NCBI RefSeq assembly: GCF_014698115.1
Contig: NZ_JACJSJ010000073.1
Location: 1 to 42,699 of the forward strand
DNA: 42,699 nucleotides
Source of the DNA: Nostoc sp. FACHB-973
GTDB lineage: Bacteria > Cyanobacteriota > Cyanobacteriia > Cyanobacteriales > Nostocaceae
Direction of reading: 5' to 3'
Positions 35,112 through 42,691 of the stretch are shown here, one piece after another. Below the pieces are notes generated by a model. That model saw nothing but the letters and a program-made list of their open reading frames with translations. It did not search any database and had not been told where the DNA came from. Every line of letters starts with the position of its first letter. The stretch's first letter is position 1. The translations under genes and the position numbers were made by a program.

Positions 35112-36713
35112 CTACAACTCACCCGTAGCCAGCATTTGGATAATGCGAGGCGTACCCGGATCGAATCCTGCTAAATCCCAAGACAGGGGATCTTGAGGAT
35201 CTACCAAGGTAATCTGGTAAGGTGTCAGGGTTACATACACCGCCTTAGCCTCAGGATTTACCTTTTTGCGGTACTCCTTCAACGCTTGACTTGGATGCTT
35301 ATACCCAGCCCATGACTCACTGTCAGTCCAAAAACAAACAACATCCGCTTTGAACTTGTTTTTAATCATCCAGTCGTAAGCCACAGACGCATCCGTTCCG
35401 CCGAAGTTTTGGTTGCTAGCTTTGCGAACCGCAGAACTAAAACTATCTTTGGCAGTGATATTCAATTCCCGAAATTCCGTAGCAAAGCCACGAATCATAT
35501 AGTTTTTCTCTGCTTTTGCTGTTACTAGTGCCATTGTGGTGGCAATTTCACAACAAGTCAGTCCCATATCTGCAACTAAGCTACCCATAGAACCAGAAAC
35601 GTCTACAGCGTGCATGAAAACTTTACCTGTGGGTTGCACAACATCAAAAGACAGTTCAACCGCCTTTTCTAAAATGTCCACAATCCGAGAAACCGGATTC
35701 CAAGTCTTTTGGCTGCGTCCTAATTTACCACCAGATTTATATGTTTTGAGTGCTTTCAAAACATCAATCGGATGAATGCGACCTTTACGCAGATATTCTT
35801 TGTTGTTGAGAACTGCTTCCACTCGCAGCAAGTTGGCGCCCTCGTCAGTTCGCAACACACCCAGTTCAGTCAAAGAACCCAGGTTACGCAGCATCGCACC
35901 GATTGGCATTTCCTGAAATAGCAATTGCCAAGCAGCTTTGTCCATTTTGCCCACGGGTGCCGCCATTTCATGGGTTAGGCGTCCTTGCAAAATAGCTTCA
36001 TGGGTTTCGCTGGGGTTCCGCTTCAGCCACTCATACCACCAAATTTGCGCCAACGCTTCTGAGGGAATATCTGCTGGCAATTCTTCCCAGCCTCTAACTA
36101 CCCACTCAAATAGTTGACGGTGATTTTCTGTAGGCGGTTTGACATGGAACAGCCGCAATGCATCTCGGTGGGTAAAGCCTTGACGCTGTTGATATTTCAA
36201 CAGTTGATAAGCTAACCCCTTGACATCTTCCCGTGATAGCCAAGTTTTACCAGCTTCCCGCACCACTTTGCCAAATCCCCGCAGAGATTTGGTGTAGTTC
36301 AGCCATTCGTAGAAGTGGCTACCAGTACGGACAACTTGGGGGAAAATTTCACCAAATGCTTGTTTTGCTTCTGGTGCTTCACCCATTGACAGCAAAACTA
36401 AAGCTAAAATAGGCGCACTGTTATTGATGGCGCGTCCATCGCTAGCATAAAGAATTTCTTCTGCCACACGGCTGGGATTTTCAGCAACGGCTTGTCTGAC
36501 AACTGTCACAAAATCTTCAGTTAATTCTTGTTTGCCAGCGTAGTAAGTGCTTTTTGCCGTGCCAACCAAAAGACAACGACGCAGCATTTTCCAAATGCCA
36601 GCATCAAACATCCAACCACCGGAACGTCCTTGAATCATCTCGGCTTCCCGTCCAGGGATTGGCTGATTTTGTGGTGTAGTTGTTTTCTTTTTAGTGAAAA
36701 AGTTGTAATTCAT
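35112..36713 (-). CDS. rsr: Ro60/Rsr ortholog (TROVE and vWA domains)
   Basis: 533 aa, bacterial Ro60. In Deinococcus this ring-shaped RNA-binding protein is tethered by a Y RNA to PNPase and helps in RNA decay and stress survival. The TROVE domain (about 25-345) has the typical LRNLGSLTELG (275-285) and RIHPIDVLKAL. The vWA domain (about 363-525) has a MIDAS site D371-V-S-G-S375, T440/D441 in FGGTD and D464 in FWTDSE. The ATG at 36713 is preceded by GGGAG. Four Y RNA-like genes flank it on the same strand. No pnp or rtcB is nearby. Confidence 0.95.
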   Translation of the reverse strand: MNYNFFTKKKTTTPQNQPIPGREAEMIQGRSGGWMFDAGIWKMLRRCLLVGTAKSTYYAGKQELTEDFVTVVRQAVAENPSRVAEEILYASDGRAINNSAPILALVLLSMGEAPEAKQAFGEIFPQVVRTGSHFYEWLNYTKSLRGFGKVVREAGKTWLSREDVKGLAYQLLKYQQRQGFTHRDALRLFHVKPPTENHRQLFEWVVRGWEELPADIPSEALAQIWWYEWLKRNPSETHEAILQGRLTHEMAAPVGKMDKAAWQLLFQEMPIGAMLRNLGSLTELGVLRTDEGANLLRVEAVLNNKEYLRKGRIHPIDVLKALKTYKSGGKLGRSQKTWNPVSRIVDILEKAVELSFDVVQPTGKVFMHAVDVSGSMGSLVADMGLTCCEIATTMALVTAKAEKNYMIRGFATEFRELNITAKDSFSSAVRKASNQNFGGTDASVAYDWMIKNKFKADVVCFWTDSESWAGYKHPSQALKEYRKKVNPEAKAVYVTLTPYQITLVDPQDPLSWDLAGFDPGTPRIIQMLATGEL

Positions 36714-36725
36714 CGCTTCATCTCC

Positions 36726-36741
36726 CGGCCTTTGCAGGCAA
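36726..36741 (-). promoter_or_regulatory. Y-RNA stem-tip mimic in the rsr leader
   Basis: TTGCCTGCAAAGGCCG, 12 nt upstream of the rsr start, is identical over 16 nt to the tip of the conserved stem in Y RNAs B and C. It folds as GCCT-GCAA-AGGC and abuts the CGGGAG ribosome site. Ro60 binding there could block translation; this role is inferred. Confidence 0.6.
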
Positions 36742-36750
36742 AAATGAAAG

Positions 36751-36876
36751 GTGGCAGGGCAAGATTTGAACTTGCGACATCCGGCTTAAAATGCGATAAC
36801 CCTAATTCGTCGGCCTTTTCAGGCAAGGTGTGAACAAGGATGTTTTTCGGCGCTCTACCACTGAGCTACCTGCCAC
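36751..36876 (-). ncRNA. Y RNA-like gene A, tRNA body with inserted Y stem
   Basis: 126 nt. The acceptor is GTGGCAGG/CCTGCCAC (8 bp), the D arm GCTC-AGTGGTA-GAGC and the T arm GCAAG-TTCAAAT-CTTGC. An anticodon stem CCGGC/GCCGG with loop ATTTTAA (would-be anticodon TTT) forms only if the inserted stem is looped out of its 5' strand. The insert has the paired strands CCTTGTTC/GAATTAGGG, a tip GCCT-GAAA-AGGC and the motifs CGACGAA and GGGTTAT. No CCA is encoded. It is 38 bp upstream of the rsr start. Confidence 0.85.
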
Positions 36877-36884
36877 ATGAAAAT

Positions 36885-36945
36885 TTTGGATTTTGGATTT
36901 TAGATTTTAGATTCAATCCAAAATCTAAAATCTAAAATCTAAAAT
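36885..36945. repeat. Opposed TTTTGGA/TCTAAAA heptamers between Y RNAs A and B
   Basis: ATTTTGGATTTTGG units face ATCCAAAATCTAAAAT units across a short centre, so the spacer can form a long hairpin. A very similar spacer follows Y RNA B. Confidence 0.85.
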
Positions 36946-36949
36946 TATT

Positions 36950-37076
36950 TGGTGTAACGGGGCGGGATTTGAACCCGCGACCTCTCGAACCCTAATCGAT
37001 AACCCTAATTCGTCGGCCTTTGCAGGCAAGGGGTGAACAAGGATGTTTAGCGCTCTACCACTGAGCTACCCGCCAC
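36950..37076 (-). ncRNA. Y RNA-like gene B, tRNA body with inserted Y stem and CCA
   Basis: 127 nt. Acceptor GTGGCGGG/CCCGTTAC, D arm GCTC-AGTGGTA-GAGC, T arm GCGGG-TTCAAAT-CCCGC, anticodon stem CTCGA/TCGAG with loop TTAGGGT (would-be AGG). The stem bases differ from genes A and C but still pair, which is covariation. The inserted stem splits the anticodon stem after two bases; its tip is GCCT-GCAA-AGGC, followed by CGACGAATTAGGGTTAT. The acceptor is followed by A and CCA. Confidence 0.85.
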
Positions 37077-37081
37077 ATGAA

Positions 37082-37140
37082 AATTTTGGATTTTGGATTT
37101 TGGATTTTAGATTCAATCCAAAATCTAAAATCTAAAATTA
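37082..37140. repeat. Opposed TTTTGGA/TCTAAAA heptamers between Y RNAs B and C
   Basis: Near-identical to the spacer at 36885-36945. Together with the Y RNAs this makes a tandemly duplicated unit of about 195-200 bp. Confidence 0.85.
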
Positions 37141-37142
37141 TT

Positions 37143-37272
37143 TGGTGTAGTGGAGCGGGATTTGAACCCGCGACCTCCCGCTTGGCAGGCGATAACCCTC
37201 AATTCGTCGGCCTTTGCAGGCAAGGGGTAAATAAGGATATTTAGGCGCTCTATCCACTGAGCTATCCACCAC
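37143..37272 (-). ncRNA. Y RNA-like gene C, tRNA body with inserted Y stem and CCA
   Basis: 130 nt. Acceptor GTGGTGGA/TCCACTAC, D arm GCTC-AGTGGAT-GAGC, T arm GCGGG-TTCAAAT-CCCGC, anticodon stem CCCGC/GCGGG with loop CTGCCAA (would-be GCC). The insert reads TAAATATCCTTATTTACC at its start, has tip GCCT-GCAA-AGGC, then CGACGAATTGAGGGTTAT. The acceptor is followed by A and CCA. It is the most distal of the three upstream copies and probably the first transcribed. Confidence 0.85.
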
Positions 37273-37434
37273 ATGAAAATTTTGGATTTGAGATTTTGAA
37301 TTTTGGATTGAATTTAATAGCTTGTATTATTAATGTAGTGCATGTAATACAGTGTGTCAAGTGTCTGGCAAGCTAATTTATTTGTATTCGTGTACGCAGG
37401 TGCGATCGCCACCCCCCACCTCATCTAAGAAACA

Positions 37435-37600
37435 ATTTTTGCCGGATTTTTCACTTGCAGCGTTCAATTTGCCGGGTTTGAGGGACTATAACACCTACCA
37501 AAGAAAGTTTTTGCCGGCAAATTTGCCAAACTATACAAAAAAACGTCCAAATTTTTGCCAAGATAATAATACTATTTTTCAAAATTCACTTGGCAAAAAT
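37435..37600. promoter_or_regulatory. Array of TTTGCC motifs upstream of the 37605 gene
   Basis: ATTTTTGCCGG (37435), AATTTGCCGGG (37467), TTTTTGCCGGCAAATTTGCC (37508), ATTTTTGCCAAG (37551) and its inverse CTTGGCAAAAAT (37589) lie within 165 bp and run up to the start codon. Spacing is irregular. This looks like a multi-site operator; the binding protein is unknown. Confidence 0.55.
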
Positions 37601-37604
37601 CGGC

Positions 37605-38330
37605 ATGAGTGAAAAATCCATAGAAGGTAACGGTAAGGCTTTTCTCGTTATACTTTTGCCCCTCTCGTTTTTGATTATTTTCCTGGTTGCCACCTGGAGA
37701 ATTTTACTGGCAGCAATTGTGCTGGTAATTGGCTTCAAGCTTTGGCAGGAATATCAATGGCAACAGTGGACTCTACGAGTTAACCCGCTTTTTCATCAGT
37801 TGGTTCGGGAAAACCAGGGCAGACTGACGCCAATGGACTTGGCGATCAGGGGTAATTTTCCTGGAACAACGGCAAAACGCTACTTAGATAGTAAAGCTCA
37901 GGAATTTGGTGCTAGTATCGTAAATTCTGAAGAGGAAACTCAGTATTATTACTTTATAACTGCCAGCATTCTGGGCAATATTCTTGACAGTAGCGAGCCT
38001 GTCAGACAACTTCCGGCTCAAGCAGTTACCAAAACTGCGCGATCGCTTTTAGCACCACCGCCACCAACCCCACAGGAGGAAGAACTAGAAACTGAATCAC
38101 TCCCAAAGCCAACCCATAACCAACTAACACGAACGCTGGAAAAACAATTAGTTTTTGGCTCTCTGATTCAATCTGAGCTAGCTAAGCGGCTAAATGTCTA
38201 TTCCAGCACGGTTTATAAACGTCGTAACGACCCAGAATTTCCAGAGTGGAGTCGCAGCAGAGACCCCGATGGTATCGCCTGGTCTTACTCGGAAAGAACT
38301 AAAGAGTTTTTCCCTCTGGAGGAAGAATAA
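37605..38330 (+). CDS. Membrane protein with helix-turn-helix-like C-terminus
   Basis: 241 aa from the ATG at 37605 (a TTG at 37590 is also open but lies in the operator-like repeat). Two hydrophobic segments at about 11-30 and 31-47 form a hairpin or one long anchor. The cytosolic part has a winged-helix-like region (LTPMDLAIRGNFPGTTAKRYLDSKA), a Pro-rich hinge (LLAPPPPTPQ) and a C-terminal HTH-like QSELAKRLNVYSSTVYKRRN. It may be a membrane-bound regulator. The family is seen in cyanobacteria but its function is not known to me. Confidence 0.75.
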   Translation: MSEKSIEGNGKAFLVILLPLSFLIIFLVATWRILLAAIVLVIGFKLWQEYQWQQWTLRVNPLFHQLVRENQGRLTPMDLAIRGNFPGTTAKRYLDSKAQEFGASIVNSEEETQYYYFITASILGNILDSSEPVRQLPAQAVTKTARSLLAPPPPTPQEEELETESLPKPTHNQLTRTLEKQLVFGSLIQSELAKRLNVYSSTVYKRRNDPEFPEWSRSRDPDGIAWSYSERTKEFFPLEEE

Positions 38331-38365
38331 GAAGGCAAAAGGCAAAAGTAAAGAACTTTCAGACT

Positions 38366-39508
38366 TTACTTTTTACTTTTTACTTCCAAACCTACAGCTT
38401 CGCTGATGGAATTTAATCCGCTTTGTTCTAAATGGGAAAGCAAACCTGTAAGAATCCGGCGTACCATCAGTGGACCTTCGTAAATCCAGCCTGTATAAAC
38501 CTGGATTAAGCTAGCACCAGCAATAATTTTCTCCCAGGCATCTTCTGCGGAAAAAATGCCACCAACGCCGATAATGGGGATTTTTCCTTGAGTTTGCTGC
38601 CAAATAAAACGAATTACCTCAGTGGAGCGATCGCGCAATGGTTCACCGCTAATTCCGCCAGCTTCTGACTGGGGTGATTTGCCAGTTTGCTCAATCACCT
38701 GGGTTTTCAGTCCATCACGGCGGATAGTGGTGTTAGTAGCGATAATTCCCGCCAATTGATAAGTTTTAGCAAGAGTTATAATGTCAGCGATCGCTTGCCA
38801 TTCTAAATCTGGCGCTATCTTGACAAAAATAGGTTTTTGTGAAGTGTTCTCTGTTTGTAATAATTCTAAGATGGCACTGAGCATACTAGCATCTTGGAGC
38901 GATCGTAACCCTGGTGTATTTGGCGAAGAGACATTAACAACAAAATAATCTCCCAAATTCTTGAGTAGGCGAAAACTATCAAGATAATCCTGTGCGGCTG
39001 CTTCTAGGGGAGTTATCTTAGATTTACCCAAATTTATCCCTATGGGTATTAATCGAGTTAACTCTTGCTTTTCCCCTGCTAACCTTGCTGCCATTGCTGC
39101 TGCACCATTATTATTAAAGCCCATCCGATTGAGAGCAGCTTTATCCAACGGCAAGCGAAACAAGCGGGGACGGGGATTTCCTGGCTGTGGATGAAAAGTT
39201 ACAGTTCCCAATTCCGCAAAACCGAAACCCAGGCTAGACCAAATGCTAGCAGCAACACCATCCTTGTCAAACCCAGCCGCTAAACCTACAGGATTTGGGA
39301 ACTTTAACCCAAACAAATTTTGTTCTAGGCGTGAATCGTACAAACACAAAGATTTTTGTAGGCGGTGATTTACCCAACTAGCAGGCGGGTAAGTGCCTGT
39401 TTCTAATAGCCAATTAAAACTGCGAATTGTCTGCTGGTGTAACCACTCTGGATCTGCTTTTACCAGATTAAACAACAGTGGACGAATTCCAACTTGATAA
39501 ATATCCAT
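38366..39508 (-). CDS. pyrD: Dihydroorotate dehydrogenase, class 2 (quinone-linked)
   Basis: 380 aa. Oxidises dihydroorotate to orotate in pyrimidine synthesis, passing electrons to quinone at the membrane. The N-terminal helical extension (DIYQVGIRPLLFNLVKADPE) marks class 2. FMN and substrate motifs follow: NPVGLAAGFDKDG, RMGFNNNGA, the catalytic Ser in VNVSSPNTPGLR, IATNTT, GGISGEPL and GVGGIFSAEDA. The last residues (EAVGLEVKSKK) run into a TTTTTACTT repeat. Full length. A single gene. Confidence 0.97.
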   Translation of the reverse strand: MDIYQVGIRPLLFNLVKADPEWLHQQTIRSFNWLLETGTYPPASWVNHRLQKSLCLYDSRLEQNLFGLKFPNPVGLAAGFDKDGVAASIWSSLGFGFAELGTVTFHPQPGNPRPRLFRLPLDKAALNRMGFNNNGAAAMAARLAGEKQELTRLIPIGINLGKSKITPLEAAAQDYLDSFRLLKNLGDYFVVNVSSPNTPGLRSLQDASMLSAILELLQTENTSQKPIFVKIAPDLEWQAIADIITLAKTYQLAGIIATNTTIRRDGLKTQVIEQTGKSPQSEAGGISGEPLRDRSTEVIRFIWQQTQGKIPIIGVGGIFSAEDAWEKIIAGASLIQVYTGWIYEGPLMVRRILTGLLSHLEQSGLNSISEAVGLEVKSKK

Positions 39509-39623
39509 TAACTTTGATAGAAGATATGTTGAAAAAGCCTATTTAACTGATGAATTTTTTAGTCATGTTCCTAATGCTCTTAGATTTGAGATAATTTGCG
39601 AGCATTGTAGGTATTAGGTTACA

Positions 39624-40061
39624 TTATTCACCAGAAATTTGTACAAATACTGTTCTTTTCCGCGGGCCATCCAACTCAAAAAACAACACAGATTGCCAGG
39701 TTCCCAAAGCTAATTTACCATCCACAATGGGAATTATTTCACTAGTGGTGAGCATCATTGCCATCAAATGAGAGTGAGCATTAATCGGTTCATCTTCTGG
39801 AACATCTCTCAAATGCAAGTCATTATGCAGATAGCTGTCTGATTCAGGCGCTAATTTTTGCAAGAACACTTTTATATCTTCTAGCAATCTGACTTCATTT
39901 TCGTTGATAGCTAAAGCTGTTGTAGTGTGTTGAGAGAATACTAAAACTTGTCCATTCTTGATTGATGTTGAAATAATCAACTCTTGAATTTGTGGCGTTA
40001 TATTATGAATATTAATTTTGGGTTCAGTTTGAATTTCAATTAATTTATTAATAATTGGCAT
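39624..40061 (-). CDS. YjbQ family protein (UPF0047)
   Basis: 145 aa, small beta-rich enzyme. The conserved pieces are VFSQHTTTALAINENE, HNDLHLRDVPEDEPINAHSH, the LTTSEIIPIVDGKLALGTWQ signature and the end RTVFVQISGE. Family members have weak thiamine-phosphate synthase activity in E. coli tests, but their real role is uncertain. The His residues in QHTTT and HSHL are candidate metal or active-site residues. It ends about 50 bp before the aminotransferase gene in map order; both are on the minus strand and could be co-transcribed. Confidence 0.92.
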   Translation of the reverse strand: MPIINKLIEIQTEPKINIHNITPQIQELIISTSIKNGQVLVFSQHTTTALAINENEVRLLEDIKVFLQKLAPESDSYLHNDLHLRDVPEDEPINAHSHLMAMMLTTSEIIPIVDGKLALGTWQSVLFFELDGPRKRTVFVQISGE

Positions 40062-40110
40062 CTCTTCAAATAATTTTTGATTGTCAACAAAATCTAAAAT
40101 CCAATATTGA

Positions 40111-41280
40111 TTAACTCTTAACTATATTTTGCAAACCTTGTACTAATCTTTCTATACCTTCTTTTGCCGTCTCTTGTTGTAGCGCACCATAAGCAACGCG
40201 TAGATAACATCCATTATTTATACCAAAGGTTGTACCTGGAATAACTGCTACTTTATATTCTTGGATGAGTCTTTTAACTAATTCAAAAGCATCCATTTGG
40301 GTGTGAACTTTGAGGAAAAAATAAAAAGCGCCATTGGCGGGTGTAATGGTACATAAACTTTGGAGACGGTTCAAGGAGTTTAGCACTAGTTTGCGTACTT
40401 GGGTAATCGCTCCAATATTTTCCTTCAAATACTCTTCTTTTGCCTGCAATGCTCCTAAGGCTGCATATTGGGAAATTACTGGTGGACAAATTAAAATTGT
40501 ATCCTGGACTTTTTTGACGGCGCCAAGCAAGTCTTGAGGAATCACCATGTAGCCAATGCGCCAACTTGCAAAACCGTAGGCTTTGGAAAGGCTGTAGAGA
40601 GAAATGGTGTACTTGCTACTACCAGCAAATCCAGCAGGTGAGATGTGTTTTACCCCATCGTAGGTAAAGTATTCATAGGCTTCATCGCTGATGTGATAAA
40701 TGTTGTGAGTCCTACAGATTTCATTTACCTGGTGCAAGGTTGTTTCACCATAGACAACCCCAGTGGGATTATTTGGTGAAATTGTCACCACAGCCCGTGT
40801 TTTAGGAGTAATTGCTTGAGCGATCGCCTGTGGACGCAGTTGGTAATTTTCATCCGTCTCTACTAACACCGGACGACAACCAGTCATTGCGATCGCCATT
40901 TCGTGGTTGAAATAGTACGGCGTATTCAGAATAATTTCATCGCCTGGGTTGGTGATTGCAAGAATGGCATTCATAAATCCCATATTGCTTCCCGCTGTCA
41001 CGACGATGCAGTTTTCCCCATTAATTTCAATACCATTGAAGGCTTGCAATTTTCCTGCAAGTGCTGTCACCAATGGGGGAATTCCTTCAACTGATTTGTA
41101 CAGATGATTAGCAGAATCGGCGAAAAATTTTGGTAAAAACTCTATTGCTTCAGGTGGGGGACTGTAATGAACAACACCTTGTCCTAAAGAGATTGTTCCA
41201 GGAGAATTTTTGATTAGTTCCCCAACCACAGGAATAATCGGCGATTGTATCGCTTGCATACGAGAGGTTAGGGATTCCAT
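40111..41280 (-). CDS. PLP-dependent aminotransferase, class I/II
   Basis: 389 aa, fold-type I. The PLP lysine is K233 in SLSKAYGFASWRIGY. Other cofactor residues are NNPTG (170-174), SDEAYEYF with D199, and the Arg in YLRVAYG, which would bind the substrate carboxylate. It resembles the aspartate/aromatic aminotransferase group (AspC/PatA-like); the exact amino donor cannot be read from the sequence. Upstream of the YjbQ gene by 49 bp on the same strand, possibly one transcript. Confidence 0.93.
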   Translation of the reverse strand: MESLTSRMQAIQSPIIPVVGELIKNSPGTISLGQGVVHYSPPPEAIEFLPKFFADSANHLYKSVEGIPPLVTALAGKLQAFNGIEINGENCIVVTAGSNMGFMNAILAITNPGDEIILNTPYYFNHEMAIAMTGCRPVLVETDENYQLRPQAIAQAITPKTRAVVTISPNNPTGVVYGETTLHQVNEICRTHNIYHISDEAYEYFTYDGVKHISPAGFAGSSKYTISLYSLSKAYGFASWRIGYMVIPQDLLGAVKKVQDTILICPPVISQYAALGALQAKEEYLKENIGAITQVRKLVLNSLNRLQSLCTITPANGAFYFFLKVHTQMDAFELVKRLIQEYKVAVIPGTTFGINNGCYLRVAYGALQQETAKEGIERLVQGLQNIVKS

Positions 41281-41604
41281 GTTTCCATGTCAGGGTGGCT
41301 ATAGGATCTTTTGCTGGATAAAAGCCGACTAGTTGGGATACATATTTAAGCGATCGCAACTAATCGGGCGTAGTTCTATGAAGTTGTTTCTTGCCTAAGA
41401 GATTACCAAAAAATAAATTATCCAATCTTGTGGTGTGCTTCAGAAAGTCTCCCCTTACTTACGGGCGGGCGAGACGCCCACCCCACAAGAAAAGTTGAAT
41501 GTTTTTTATTTGGAAATCCCTACCTAAATTGTTTCTAGTCAATTTTAGCCACTTGGTCTTACATGACTAGGAAATAATTTGCTATACTAGAAACTCGTCT
41601 TTGA

Positions 41605-41889
41605 TTAAAAATCTTGTTTCTTTGACCAGCTACCTCGTGGATTATCCTCTCGTGGTTTAGCTTTGTTAACTCTCAGTTGACGACCCATCCATTCTGCACC
41701 ATCTAATTCTGTGATGGCTGCGTCCTCTTGAGCGTCTTCATTCATATCAACAAAGGCAAAGCCCCGCAGTCGCCCTGTTTCGCGGTCAGTAGGCAAAACA
41801 ACTCTTTTGACCTCGCCGTAGTCTGCAAACACTGCTCTTAAGTCTGCTTCAGTAGCGCGGTAGGAAAGATTTCCAACGTAAATAGTCAT
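41605..41889 (-). CDS. rbp: RRM RNA-binding protein (cyanobacterial Rbp)
   Basis: 94 aa, one RNA recognition motif. RNP2 is IYVGNL (3-8) and RNP1 is RGFAFVDM (42-49). The short C-terminal tail (KPREDNPRGSWSKKQDF) lacks the long Gly-rich region of some cold-induced Rbps. Such proteins bind single-stranded RNA and are involved in cold response or mRNA localisation in cyanobacteria. The long spacer before the gene (about 350 bp to the next gene upstream) may hold a regulated 5' leader. Confidence 0.95.
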   Translation of the reverse strand: MTIYVGNLSYRATEADLRAVFADYGEVKRVVLPTDRETGRLRGFAFVDMNEDAQEDAAITELDGAEWMGRQLRVNKAKPREDNPRGSWSKKQDF

Positions 41890-42241
41890 GTGAGATCAGG
41901 TAATTTTCAACAAAGAGCGATCAGTTCAGCTGAAAAACAGATTTAACAAAATTGCAAATATTGCATATTCCTCTCTGATTCACCAACGGCTTGGTGAATG
42001 TTTGAGGGGAGCAGTAAATCAGGTACTATTGGCTGAACTTACACATACGCTCATATAATAACTGATTGTGACGTTTTTCAAAGTACGAGATTTTACAAAC
42101 TCTTATTACACAAAATCAATATTTCTCACCCCCCTACAGTCCTTGATTACCCTGTAGGTAAAAAACAAAGGGACACTGACAGATGGGGTGAGATGTTGGC
42201 TTTGGCAAAATGATTAACTGGATTTGTGATTCCCCAAGAAT
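41890..42241. other. Intergenic region upstream of the RRM gene
   Basis: No ORF supported. CACCAACGGCTTGGTGAAT at about 41982-42000 forms a CACCAA/TTGGTG hairpin. CCTACAGTCCTTGATTACCCTGTAGG (about 42134-42159) forms another (CCTACAG/CTGTAGG). Confidence 0.5.
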
Positions 42242-42460
42242 TTAGTCAATCGCAATCCGCTGGGGTCCACTAGCTTTGCCGTTATGTGCCTCCGTTGAAT
42301 TGGCAGTGTAGCTACTTGAGTGGGTTTGCTGATCTAGCCAGCTTTTAACGGGATCTTCTCTAAGGTTGAGTCGAAGCACACCGGAGAATAGCCCACCAAG
42401 AAATGAAGCTGGATGCTGAGTAAATTCTCTGAATATAGGTGACAATTCGTCAATGAACAT
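42242..42460 (-). CDS. Small hypothetical protein
   Basis: 72 aa. AGGAG lies about 9 nt upstream of the ATG, a good ribosome site. The N-terminal half is amphipathic (MFIDELSPIFREFTQHPASF, then LGGLFSGVLRLNLREDPVKS). The rest is polar and Ser/Thr-rich. No family recognised. The clear ribosome site and well-formed start make it a likely real gene. Confidence 0.7.
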   Translation of the reverse strand: MFIDELSPIFREFTQHPASFLGGLFSGVLRLNLREDPVKSWLDQQTHSSSYTANSTEAHNGKASGPQRIAID

Positions 42461-42624
42461 TAAGAGTCTCCTGGCTTTGCCATAAAAAATTATTACTTTT
42501 TAATCAATCGTAACGTGTTAGGGCATTGGGCATGGGGTATTGGGAGTGCTGTTAGCGGTAGCGGGGAGTTTAGCCCGTTAGGAGTTATATCATGTCCGCT
42601 TGATTACTTACTAAACCCGGACAA

Positions 42625-42691
42625 CCCCACCCCGCCAAAGCTGCGCTTTGTCTCCCCTCCCCGCAGGCGGGGAGGGGATTAAGGGGTGGGG
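42625..42691. repeat. Nested palindromic repeat at window end
   Basis: CCCCACCCC (42625-42633) pairs with GGGGTGGGG (42683-42691) and encloses two hairpins: CAAAGC/GCTTTG (42636-42650) and CCCCTCCCC/GGGGAGGGG (42654-42677). It makes a cruciform-like fold and looks like a dispersed Nostocales repeat. Confidence 0.75.

Noticed and set aside
34960..37272. Four ordinary tRNA genes, or tRNAs with introns
   Set aside because: The shared insert has Y-RNA motifs and stable tetraloop tips, not group I intron features. The acceptor stems start T-G or G-T-G and do not fit the identity of Lys, Pro or Gly tRNAs, and the anticodon stem is split. The rsr gene lies between them.
37352..37612. 86-codon ORF upstream of the membrane HTH-like gene
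   Set aside because: It is made of the TTTGCC repeat region, overlaps the start of the next gene and has no ribosome site.
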